A stretch of 64,000 bases of DNA, from positions 108,730 through 172,729 of the forward strand of contig JAURVB010013583.1 of assembly GCA_033002965.1 (NCBI GenBank), written 5' to 3'. Source of the DNA: Piper betle. Taxonomy: Eukaryota > Streptophyta > Magnoliopsida > Piperales > Piperaceae. Below the pieces are notes generated by a model. It ran no database searches. It saw nothing but the letters and a program-made list of their open reading frames with translations, and was not told the DNA's origin. This document shows positions 44,401 through 54,130 of this stretch, piece after piece (within the stretch, counting starts at the first letter, position 1; every line of letters starts with the position of its first letter). The position numbers and the translations under genes are program-made.

Positions 44401-44744
44401 AGGCTATAAATTTGGATGTTTGTGTTTATCTTAGCTAGAGGACGCAGTTGAACAAATTTTGATGAGCTTATTTCTATGAATTTGAATTTTTTTTTAAAAA
44501 TCTTGAGGCCTACAAAACAAAGAAACAACAAACTGGATACACATACCTGGGCGGGCATATATCTAATTAAAAGAATGCCGTAGTTGGGTCATTATACATG
44601 TAAAAGAATAGACTATTTAGATAAAAAAACGTTCCATTAAATGATAGGTGTCATAATTATGTCATAGTTATCTTGTAATCAACTGTATTGTTTTGTTTTC
44701 CATTAATAATAGAAGGAAATAAGCAGGTCAAAAACAGTAGAGGC
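41459..44744. other. AT-rich interval with one GC-richer island
   Basis: Mostly AT-rich DNA without coding sequence. At about 42,780-43,780 it is extremely AT-rich with many TAAATA runs. At 43,790-44,160 base composition rises and a 70-codon and a 104-codon frame overlap, with no recognisable protein content; this could be a decayed gene end or a promoter-like island. A short perfect GC hairpin at 44,317 is listed separately. Confidence 0.4.
44317..44337. other. GC hairpin motif
   Basis: CCCGCGC, a 7-base loop GTGCGAA, then GCGCGGG: a perfect 7-bp stem in AT-rich surroundings. Similar CCCGTGCGAAGCACGGG-type motifs are frequent in dispersed plant repeats. A related imperfect hairpin (CCACGTGCAACGTGTGG) occurs at 58,234-58,250. 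Confidence 0.6.
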
Positions 44745-45307
44745 TGTAACACCCCGTTTCGGCTCACCCGTGAACCGACTTAGAAATGTCACCGGCGACC
44801 GAACCGTTCGCTAATCTACTGGGTTCGATTAAGCCAACCCGGATCTACCCTCGGCGTCTCAAGATGTAGATGCAAACATGAAATGCATGAATGAGAATAA
44901 TTGGGTTCTAACACGGTCCTACATGTATGCTATGATGTACAAGCAAAAACAAGACAAAATAATAAATAAGAAACCAAAAGAAAATATATACTACTACGTA
45001 AAAACGGACAAAGTTTCCCTTAAAAGTGCAATAAGGGCCAACCTGTCCACAACAAAGGTATATAAATATTTTATCAAAATATGACAAAATATAACAATCT
45101 ATCGCGACATTCCATTATTATCTCATTTGTTTTCATCTAAGCCGAGGCTGATTTCAAGAGTCCCTGCTCATTCACATCTATCCGTTCATTTCATAATAGG
45201 CAATTCATCCAAACAAACACATCTAAATTATCATTCACATAGCATTAATACATCATCATTATACGTTACATGCGGCAGGTACATGTGTGCGTGGTTCCGT
45301 GCTGCTC
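44745..45307 (-). mobile_element. Long LTR, distal part, left of the nested insertion
   Basis: Begins TGTAACACCCCGTTTCGGCT, the reverse of the GGGGTGTTACA end of the LTR family, and follows the solo LTR at 20,107-22,945 in reverse down to about its position 22,465. It breaks off after GTGCTGCTC at 45,307, where the Athila-type element begins. The rest of the same LTR continues at 54,131. Confidence 0.85.
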
Positions 45308-45309
45308 AT

Positions 45310-46464
45310 TGTTCGAATATTTTCAATGACATGCAAGTATACACGGTCGAAACAAGTAATATGATGATAAATTAGAGTATTGTTCCCACAGATAGATGAA
45401 TTTCCTTAAATTAATTAAAGAAAATAAAATTAAGAACAAAACAGAAATAATTGCTTAACGAAATCTAAATAATGACTTAAATAAAAAGAGGAGTTAAAAT
45501 TATAAAACTTGTTCTAGAGTCAAATTTCCCATAACATGAATTTAATCTTCATTAAATCTTCCTCTTATCTTTTATTCTCTTAGATTGTCGATCTAGGATA
45601 ATTATATAACATGGTGGCTCCCGCTCCTTCATGCCTCTATTATTTTGCCTCAATTTCTACCTCCCGGTGATAATTGATTAATCAACAAAATAATGCATTA
45701 AGATTTGCCTTACAATCGCATACGGTGTTGTGTATCTTCCGACCACAACGACAAACAAGTCAAAAGACTCATCGTATGATGAATTATCAATGACTAATCT
45801 AATTAATTTCTCCCGAAATCAAATTAAACCTCATGATCTAAGAAACAGGTGATCAATCTATTCTTAGCATTTAGAAAATGATAATTCAAACGATCCGATT
45901 GAATAAAAGAGTAAGAGCTTGAAATGAATTTAATTAAATCATGTTAAGTTTCATTCTTCTCTAGAACGAAATAAAAAACTACTCCATAATAAAAATAGAA
46001 AACAATATAAAAAAGAAACTAACTTTTATTACGAAAGAGAAAGAAATTACAAAAACTAAAACTACTACTTCTACTACACTCTGAAGCCAAGAGATGAGAT
46101 ATGATCAACAACAAATGACCACCCCTTTATATAGAAGTGGAGATACAAGAATTCGAAGAGGGTGTTCACAAATCGACGTACTCTAATTAATTATAATGTC
46201 CCTTCAAGTTTCCAACTGTTCGACTCCATTGAACACTATGAATTGTAGCCATTGGGTAGGGCCAAGTGTCATGACCAATCAAATCCAACACTTAATTTAT
46301 TCATCTTTTTCTGCATTGAAACACCAAAATTAAGCATATCTAATAAAATATTAATTAACTAGAATATAATGAAAAATATCACTAAATTAATAATGTTTAT
46401 ACCCGAGAAGTACAAAATCATATTAAAAACATGGGGAAATATTATATATTTTAAACACTTAACA
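45310..46464 (-). mobile_element. 3-prime LTR of an Athila-type element, 1155 bp
   Basis: Left end TGTTCGAATATTTTCAATGA, right end GTTTAAA-type sequence finishing CACTTAACA, so on the minus strand the LTR runs TGTTAAGTG...TTCGAACA. The right end abuts a purine-rich tract on the minus strand (46465-46481), as expected for a 3-prime LTR. The ATGACATGCAAGTATACACG phrase near the left end is common in Athila LTRs. Confidence 0.75.
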
Positions 46465-46481
46465 CACCCCCAAACTTAAAC
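46465..46481 (-). promoter_or_regulatory. Polypurine tract of the Athila-type element
   Basis: Minus strand GTTTAAGTTTGGGGGTG directly precedes the 3-prime LTR. This is the second-strand primer site used in reverse transcription. Confidence 0.75.
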
Positions 46482-47755
46482 TTTTGCGTGTCCCGAGCAA
46501 AATATCATAACAAAGAAAATTTTACTATACAAAAATACTTAGTCCCCATTATGTTCTCATATGATTCTCAATCAAACCCTCAAGAGTCAACAAGATGTCA
46601 ATCAAATCAGAAATTCCCTTTCATCAATCACATCCAAAAGAAAGCTCTCTGTGTGTGTGTGATAGTCCATTGGTTTATCATTCTCAGATGCAACCAACAG
46701 AATACAATCAGGCACATGCTTAAATATGTTCACCATTCGCTCCCATCTCCACTAATGTAGGCAATGCCAATTCAATGGAATCAATAGGTCTTTATAGGTT
46801 GTAACGAGGCCAGGGGCTAGGGACCAAAAATCGAATAAATAAGATAGAAAAATCAGAGGCTAATATGCACCCTAGAATTAAAAATCCTTTCTAAATCCTG
46901 ACATACATGTACAACAAATCCCCAAACAATATGACACAAACTTCTTTAAATGTAGTATCGAAATGATCCAATATAAGAACTAACTTTGCTTTGATTTTCC
47001 ATTGACTACCTACTACTTTTTCATTTTCTCTTTTCTTTCAAACCAATGGAAGACTATTACTTCATCTTGTGTTTACTGGTGGAGGATCATTGCCTCATCT
47101 TTTTTCATTTTTTTTTCAATTTCTTCTTCTTTTCTCTTTTTTTCTTTTTTTCTTTTTTTTTACAAAGTAAAGTGCCAGGAAAGTCTACACTTTCTACTCA
47201 ATCCCCACTCTATAACACGATGCCTTCCCCCATACTACTCAAAGTTTCATCCTTGTTAGAATTTAGAACGATTTCAAAACACTAGGGTGCTAGGACTCAA
47301 GCAGCCGGATATATTTTCAATAAAAAGGCTAAGGCTAAAATAAGGGTAATCAAACAAATATGTATAATAAAGGCCATGAAATTGTGTACAGAGGATAATT
47401 CATATTAGGTAGGCTTGAAGAAAGGCCCAGACTCATCAAAAAGAAATGCCTATATCATTTTCCATTAACATGGCAAACCAAATATTTCGCCTCGAAAGTC
47501 GCTAGGACAAATTCTAAAAGTCATGACCATCATGTACAATCCTTATTGCAGAACAATCATTGAAATCATCTAAACTAAAGGATTGTGAAAATAATATAAG
47601 GTAGAGAACCAACTCTCAAATGCAATCTTTTACTCAGTTCATCCCTCATATCAATTAATCAACTTTTCCCAAGAAAGGTAAGACTAATTCACATGTATCT
47701 ATCATTGAACCAAGAGACTAAAATACCATTGCATAATAAATTTTTACACTAAACT

Positions 47756-47757
<2 letters not shown>

Positions 47758-47792
<35 letters not shown>
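47758..47792. repeat. (TA)n microsatellite
   Basis: A TA run of more than 30 bases in the non-coding part of the Athila-type element. Confidence 0.9.
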
Positions 47793-47793
<1 letters not shown>

Positions 47794-47940
47794 AAATCTA
47801 AATATGAGTCAAGCATGAACAATATGCATAAAATTAAGGCATTACCCCCAAACTTAAACTAAACATTGTCCTCAAAATTAAAAATAAAGAAAAAGAAGTG
47901 AAAGAGAACTCCCTCATTTCAATTAGTTGGTGGATGATTA

Positions 47941-48156
47941 TCATGAATAACTGAATTTGGACTTGACCCATGCTTCATTGACTTTAAATGATTGATCTCC
48001 TTGTTCAGTCTTAATTTCAATTGCACCATATGGAAAAAACTTCTGTCCAGGAGAAAATGACCAGCAACCACACCAGATGCCATGTTTGTCTGCTATAGTC
48101 CAAGCAATAGCTGACTTGTGATCTTTTAGTATTCTAATCAGCTTCTCTTTCTGCAA
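47941..48156 (-). pseudogene. Athila pol, reverse transcriptase start fused to integrase end
   Basis: 71 codons. Residues 1-27 match the segment just before the Athila reverse transcriptase palm, and residues 33-70 match the integrase C-terminal beta region. The intervening 600 or more residues of pol are absent. Confidence 0.6.
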
Positions 48157-48392
48157 TATAGTTAGCTCTGAAGTATAATAATAGAAAGAGTGTCATCAAG
48201 CCCTAACAAAATATACCTGAGATGTTTTGGAAGTTGCTTTAGCTCTAAAATAAGTGGTAATTCAATTGATGGCAGCAATTTGTGGAATGGTAGATCTAAG
48301 GTTTCCACAACTTTGAATCGTTGAGGCAAAATTGGTTGTGAATCTAATAATTTAACCATCTCATCCACATCAATATCTTCTTCACAAAGAGA

Positions 48393-48626
48393 AACCAAGT
48401 GAGCGACCCAAGGGTGTACGTCCTAGCCAACCAGAACAACCAAGGAATGATGGGCAAGAGCATTGCAAAGCTATAACAACCCGGAGTGGTATTACTTTAC
48501 AAGAACCAGTTCAACCCAATAAAGTAATACCACTCTGGGTTGTTATAGCTTTGCAATGCTCTTGACCATCATTCCTTGGTTGTTCTGGTTGGCTAGGACG
48601 TACACCCCTGGGTCGCTCACTTGGTT
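48393..48626. repeat. 107-bp inverted repeat around a 20-bp loop
   Basis: Arms 48393-48499 and 48520-48626 are reverse complements with only a few mismatches (for example AACCAAGTGAGCG at the outer left and CGCTCACTTGGTT at the outer right). The right arm is the gag-end coding sequence of the Athila-type element and the left arm is an inverted copy of it. Confidence 0.9.
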
Positions 48627-48735
48627 CCTTGTTTAATTGCACCATAACTTGTTGCATAAACTGTTGTTGTTGTTGCTGCTGATTCTGTATAAATTGTTGC
48701 ATAGTTTGTTGCATGGAATTGAACATTTGGACCAA
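48511..48735 (-). pseudogene. Athila gag C-terminal fragment
   Basis: 74 codons with a poly-Gln stretch (NQQQQQQQFMQQV) and the conserved Athila phrase CKAITTQSG near the end. The frame then runs into the inverted repeat and stops. Confidence 0.6.
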
Positions 48736-48771
48736 ATTTGGTTGTTGTTGTTGCTGAAAAGAAAGTGAAGG

Positions 48772-50413
48772 TGTAACGACCCACCTTTTTCACGATATTG
48801 TGGGCCTAACTGGCTAGGTGTTACTCAAAAGTAAAGTAATTATGTCAAACATTTTTTATAAATAATAACATATATAAAGATCCCATAGTCTTGGACCGTT
48901 TCCCAGCAGCCACATTTATTTCTCAATTAAATAAAAAAAGGAGTCCTCATATTTATCTTGCTCCATACTCTGGATGTCAATCACCTAATCTCGTATCTGC
49001 ACACCTGCGGAGGCAATTCCGCGTTAGTGATTACAACACTAAGTAGTATAATAGATAAAACAAAACAAGTACATTCCACTATTTCCTTATGTTTATTTTA
49101 ATATGCGGTGGAGCGATTCCGCTATACTCCAAAACAATGCAGAGGAGGTATCCGCTGTGATCCGCACACCCCGGCCGTAGCCTTTTTGTGGGGAGGCTAC
49201 CACTACCGTCTCCAGTGCCAGTGCCTCGCACACTCCGGCCGTAGCCTTTTTGTGGGGTAGCTATCACTGCACTCGGGTGATTGCTATGCCCCGTTTGTGG
49301 GGAAGCTCTCACTACCAATTCTAGTGCCAGTGCCTCGCACACCCTGGCCGTAGCCTTTTTATGGGGAAGCTATCACTGCACTCCAGTGCCAATGCCTTGC
49401 ACACCCCGGCCGTAGCCTTTTTGTGGGGCGGCTATCACTACACTCAGGTGATTGCTATGCCCCGTTTGTGGGGAAGCTCTCACTACCAATTCTAGTGCTA
49501 GTGCTTCACACACCCCGGCCGTAGCCTTTTTATGGGGCGGCTATCACTGCACTCTAGTGCCAGTGCCTCACACACCCCGGCCGTAGCCTTTTTATGGGGC
49601 GGCTATCACTGCACTCCAGTGCGATGGAGGAATCGCTGTGCCTCACTCACCCCGGCCGTAGCCTTTTATGGGGTGGCTATCACTACTCCAAAACAATGTC
49701 GATGCATTACAAAATTCGTACACACCCAGTGTCGGACTGAGTCAATTCATTGACCCCGGTTGCACTCGGTGCATGGTAGTCGAATCTGGGCTCAGGCTGA
49801 CCTAGGCTACCAATAAGGAAAATACGATGTTCTACCTATTATACGTACCTGATTTGTGATTACGTCTGACTGTGACCCGTGAACCCTAATACAGTAATGG
49901 AGAGGTCGCCTGGGACAGAGATGAGGGATGAAATACTCACACAGTAATGGGGAGGTCGCCTGGGACGGAGATGAGGGATGAAATACTCCCTCCTCCTGCA
50001 TATATATACACTTCAACCATTCCCTCCATTAAATTCTCATACCCCATCATCCATTGGTATTTCCTAGGTTCAACGACCCCTTCATTAAATTCTCACACCC
50101 CATCATCTATTGGTATTTCCTAGGTTCAACGACCCCTTCTCCTTTTATAAAGTATAAATGACGGCTAGGGTTTGTGGAAGCACCCTTTCACCATAATTCC
50201 TTTAACCGGGTAATTGGGTAATTAACACGGTTCACTTAACCTTTTCACTCAACCTCTTAAATGGTATGGTTCACTTAAATGGTTAAATGAATAATTAATG
50301 TGTTCGACTCGACTGATTCAACTAGAATCGTCCGATTAGAAATTACTTTTCAATTTAACCGGGTAATTCATACTTAACCAGCTAATGAAAATTTTTTTTT
50401 CCGGGTCTTTACA
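48772..50413 (-). mobile_element. 3-prime LTR of a chromovirus, 1642 bp
   Basis: Left end TGTAACGACCCACC, right end GGGTCTTTACA. On the minus strand the LTR therefore begins TGTAAAGACCC and ends GGGTCGTTACA. A polypurine tract lies directly upstream on that strand. It contains a GC-rich minisatellite and two short tandem duplications (about 50 bp around 49,870-49,990, about 58 bp around 50,025-50,140). Confidence 0.88.
49160..49690. repeat. Minisatellite with 62/109-bp alternating units
   Basis: The phrase GGCCGTAGCC recurs at about 49173, 49237, 49346, 49408, 49517, 49579 and 49654. The spacings are 64, 109, 62, 109, 62 and 75, so a 171-bp higher-order unit (109 plus 62) repeats at least twice. 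The longer unit differs by a GATTGCTATGCCCCGTTTGT insert. Confidence 0.85.
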
Positions 50414-50431
50414 ATCTCCCCAACTTAGAAC
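50414..50431 (-). promoter_or_regulatory. Polypurine tract of the chromovirus
   Basis: Minus strand AAGTTGGGGAGAT ends immediately at the LTR start TGTAAAGACCC. Confidence 0.8.
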
Positions 50432-50478
50432 TATTTCGTCCGCGAAATATCATAGCATAAATCGGATTTACACGGATT

Positions 50479-51495
50479 TTATGCTACAAACAGGCTAGGA
50501 TATTTTCTGGCCATTTCCTGTTCAGTCTCCCATGTTGCTTCTTCTGATCCCTGATTTCTCCATAATACCTTTACCAAAGGGATCTCCTTGCTACGGAGTG
50601 TCTTTGTTTCACTTGCCAAGATTTGAATCGGTTTTTCCTCGTAGGTTAAATCCGATTGTAGCTCTAAATCTGCAAAATTTGTGATAATGTGATTCTCATC
50701 TCGTACATATTTCTTTAGCATTGACACATGAAAGACATTGTGTACACCATCAAGGCTTGGTGGTAATGCTAATCTATATGCACAACTTCCGATTCGATCC
50801 AAAATTGGAAATGGTCGTATGAATCTTGGCTTCAACTTCCCTGATGTTCTAAATCTGATCACTCCCTTTTTAGGTGAGGTCTTAAGGTAGACGAACTCCC
50901 CAACTTGGAATTCTAAGTCCTTCCTTCGAGTATCAGCATAACTTTTCTGCCGATCCTGAGCTGCCTTAAGCCTTTGCTGGATGAGTTGCACCTTTTCAGC
51001 TGCTTCTCTCACCATCTCTGGCCCGACTATAACCATCTCTGTAGATTCCAACCAGCATGATGGAGATCGACAAGGCCTACCGTATAAGGCTTCAAACGGT
51101 GCCATTCCTATACTGGCTTGGTAAGAGTTATTATAGGTGAATTCAGCCAAGGCTAAGTGTTTCTCCCAATCTCCTCCCCAGTCGAGGATGCAAGCTCTCA
51201 ACAAATCCTCCAAGGTTTGATTGATCCTTTCACTTTGACCATCAGTTTGGGGGTGATATGCTGTACTTAACTTGATTTGGGTCCCCATAGCTTTTTGGAA
51301 AACTTCCCAAAAATGTGACGTGAATAGGGGATCTCTGTCAGAGACTATCTCCTTCGGAATTCCATGCAGCCTGACAATGTTATTTATGTACAGTTCTGCT
51401 AAGTATTCCGCAGTCCTTGTTGATTTTGTGGGGATGAAATGAGCTGCCTTAGTCAAACGGTCCACAACTACCCATATAGAGTCATGTCTCTTCAA
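50479..51495 (-). pseudogene. Integrase core, C terminus and chromodomain-like tail
   Basis: 338 open codons. The DDE catalytic residues are visible: Asp in WVVVDRLTKAAHF, Asp in IVSDRDPLF, Glu in DGQSERINQTLE. The C-terminal GVHNVFHVSMLKKYV and LVKVLWRNQGSEEATWE, a chromodomain-like tail, follow, ending KYPSLF. The segment joining it to the zinc-binding region (51,496-51,555) holds stops. Confidence 0.88.
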
Positions 51496-51555
51496 AGTCC
51501 TTGGGAGTTTAGTAATAAAATCACATGTGACACGCTCCTATTTCTAGGTAGGTAT

Positions 51556-52026
51556 CTATAAAGGTTGTAATAATCCACCGGGTAGTTGATGTTGGGCTTT
51601 GATCAATTGGCACGTCTGACACTTGGAAACAAAATCCACCACATCCCTCTTCATTCCAACCCACCAGTAGGTTCGTTTCAAGTCCTGGTACATCTTTGTA
51701 ACACCAGGGTGTATTGAGAACCTTGAACGATGAGCTTCTTCCAGAATATCTCGTTTTAATGCATCATTGTTGGGTACACACAATCTCCCTCTAAATCTGA
51801 TTACACTGTTGGAATCTGCTACAATGTTGGGAGTTTTGTCCAACATTTCATTCAGCTTCTCATCTTCCATTTGTGTTAGCTTAACTCGGTCCACCAATTC
51901 ATTGGAGATAACCAGGTTCGCCAGTATTCCTGTCATTCGTTCCACCGGGTTAATAGCTACCACCTCAGCTGACATAGTCGGCCACAATGTTCGCTTTTCC
52001 CGGGTGGTATAACATTTGGAAATCAT
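51556..52026 (-). pseudogene. Integrase zinc-binding region
   Basis: 156 open codons. The HHCC finger is complete: ILEEAHRSRFSIHPG provides the His pair and KCQTCQL the Cys pair. A YWWVGM phrase lies between. The N-terminal part (first 30 codons) is out of the ancestral frame. Confidence 0.82.
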
Positions 52027-52048
52027 AGTCCTTCAAGTATTCTATCCA

Positions 52049-52405
52049 TCATCTCTGTCGAAGGTTAAGGTCATTCTGGGTGAAGATATACTTCAAACTT
52101 TGATGGTCGGTGAAAACTTCGAACTGGGCCCCAAACAAGTAGTGCCTCCAAATCTTTAGGGCAAAAACTACTGCTGCCAGCTCCAAGTCGTGGGTCGCAT
52201 AATTTTGCTCGTGAATCTTCAATTGGCGAGATGCGTAAGCCACCACCTTACCATCTTGCATAAGGACGCATCCTAAACCCAACCGAGACGCATCACAGAA
52301 GACTACGAATCCTTCATTACCATTTGGCAGGGTCAAGACTGGTGCAGTTGTTAAACTCTTCTTTAGAGAACTGGAAACTCTCCTCACACTTACTACTCCA
52401 TTCAA
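52049..52405 (-). pseudogene. RNase H domain
   Basis: 118 open codons with [26 protein letters not shown] and [11 protein letters not shown], which carry three of the acidic catalytic residues of Ty3/gypsy RNase H. It overlaps the reverse transcriptase frame by about 89 bases after a one-base shift, and a TGA ends it shortly after LNLRQR. Confidence 0.85.
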
Positions 52406-53312
52406 ACCTGACCCCCTTCCTTGTAAGTTTGGTCATCGGCGATGCTACTAAGGAAAAGTCTTTAATGAATTTCCTATAGTAACCCGCCAAACCGAGGAAG
52501 CTTCTGATATCAGTGAGTGACTTAGGTTGTGGCCAATCAATGACTGCTTTCACTTTTGACGGATCCACTGCAACTCCCGCCTTTGAGACAACATGTCCGA
52601 GGAAGTTCACCTCCTTCAGCCAGAAGTCACACTTTGATAATTTGGCGAACAGTTGATTCTCTCTCAAAACTTGAAGAGCAATGGACAAGTGTTTCCCATG
52701 GTCCTCCTCATTATTTGAATAGACCAGAATGTCGTCCACAAACACAATAATAAACTTATCCAAGTATTCGTGGAACACCATGTTCATAAGTGACATAAAG
52801 GCCGCTGGTGCATTTGTCAGACCAAAAGGCATAACCAGAAACTCATAATGTCCATAGCGAGTTCGGAAAGCCGTTTTCTGTATGTCAGATTCCTTCACCC
52901 GTAGTTGATGATATCCGGACCGCAAGTCTATTTTTGAGAATATTCCGGTTGTGTTCAACTGATCAAATAAATCATCAATCCTCGGTAAAGGGTACCGATT
53001 CTTGACTGTCACTTGATTGAGCTGGCGATAGTCAATACACAATCGAAGTGAGCCATCCTTCTTCTTTACAAAAAGAACAGGGGCTCCCCAGGGTGAAGTA
53101 CTTGCTCGTATGAAGCCTGCCTGCAACAGCTCTTCTAATTGACTCTTTAACTCCTTGAGTTCCACTGGAGCCATGCGGTATGGTGCTTTAGAAATTGGTG
53201 ATACTCCCGGTGCTAGGTCAATGACAAACTCCACTGCCCGCTTAGGAGGTAACCCTGGAAGTTCACCTGGAAATACGTCCGAAAATTCTGCTACCACCGG
53301 AATCATGGACAA
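52317..53312 (-). pseudogene. Reverse transcriptase domain
   Basis: 331 open codons with the full palm and fingers: [49 protein letters not shown], and the catalytic [20 protein letters not shown] and a [14 protein letters not shown] thumb segment follow. The palm is uninterrupted. Confidence 0.9.
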
Positions 53313-53338
53313 CTCTTTGGGTTTGGACTCAGGCTCCT

Positions 53339-53917
53339 CTAGAGTTGCCGAAAAACTTTACAACCCTCACCAAACCACTCAGTTGCCTCACTAACCGACA
53401 CAATACAAGAGGATGGATCATTCCATGACCCTTGGAAAATGACCCCCATCTCACAATTACAAGGTTTAGTCAATACTCTCCTCCCTTTACAGTCGAGAAA
53501 AGCCTGGTGTGCAGACAACCAGTCCATTTCCAATAGTACATCAAAGCCTATTATCCCATAGACAATGAAATTCCACACATAGGGTTTCCCTTGTATATCC
53601 AAGGATAGGTTAGTCACTCCTAACGTTGTGACCTCCCCTTCTCCCATTGCGGTGGTGACCCTATAAGTCTTCGGTAATGTAGACGTTTGGAGTCCTAAAC
53701 TCCAAACTAATCGGGATGATAGGAACGAATGTGTACACCCCGAGTCAAATAAAACATCCACACTAACACTTTGAATCAGAATTTTACCTCGAACTGTGTG
53801 GTCCTCGTTCTCAGAGTCCTCGACTTCGACTGCAAAAAGTTTCGCCTTCCCCTTGTCCACTGGTAACAAAAACATATATAAAGATCCCACAGTCTTGGAC
53901 CGTTTCCCATCAGCCAC
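53339..53917 (-). pseudogene. Retropepsin-like protease region
   Basis: 192 open codons. The active site DSG is seen in VLFDSGCTHSFL, followed by the DVLLEMDWLSAHQAFLDC flap-end phrase. The first 15 codons come from LTR sequence fused upstream. The frame stops at a five-base A run (plus strand 53351-53355) just before the reverse transcriptase frame opens. Confidence 0.82.
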
Positions 53918-54006
53918 ACTTATTTCTTAATTAAATAAAAAAGGAGTCCTCATATTTATCTTGCTCCATACTCTGGATGTCAATCACCTAATCTCGTATC
54001 TGCACA
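53871..54006 (-). repeat. Interior fragment of the chromovirus LTR
   Basis: About 136 bp closely matching 48,867-49,004 of the 3-prime LTR in the same orientation. It is what remains of the 5-prime LTR; both its ends and the primer site are lost. Confidence 0.88.
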
Positions 54007-54130
54007 AAATATCACTAATAAAATATTAATTAACTAGATTATAATGAAAAATATCACTAAATTAATAATATTTATACCTGAGAAGTACAAAATCATATTA
54101 AAAACATGGGGAAATATTATATATTTTAAA
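54007..54130 (-). repeat. Fragment of the Athila-type 5-prime LTR
   Basis: About 120 bp matching 46,336-46,455 near the outer end of the Athila LTR, lacking its last nine bases. It marks the far side of the Athila-type insertion. Confidence 0.85.

Larger units (their letters stand above)
46482..48771 (-). mobile_element. Internal part of the Athila-type element, heavily deleted
   Basis: On the minus strand a gag-end frame (48,735-48,511, with Gln-rich runs and an HCKAITTQSG phrase), a pol start frame (48,398-48,162, LPSIELPLILELKQLPKHLR) and another (48,156-47,941) follow in order. The last joins the start of the reverse transcriptase region (ILKDHKSAIAWTIADKHGI) to what looks like the integrase C terminus (FFPYGAIEIKT...FKVN). 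Almost all of reverse transcriptase, RNase H and integrase are therefore deleted. From 46,482 to 47,930 it is non-coding, with a pyrimidine-rich tract at about 47,100-47,162. Confidence 0.7.
50414..53870 (-). mobile_element. Chromovirus pol region (Tekay/Del-like), inactive
   Basis: In minus-strand order: protease, reverse transcriptase, RNase H, integrase zinc-binding region, integrase core and chromodomain-like tail, all listed below. The gag gene and the primer site are missing on the right, where pol is joined at 53,871 to an interior piece of the 5-prime LTR. At least four frame changes and several stops separate the domains. Confidence 0.88.

Noticed and set aside
49160..49690. CRISPR-like array
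   Set aside because: Units diverge, spacers are repeats themselves, and the locus is inside a plant LTR; it is a minisatellite.
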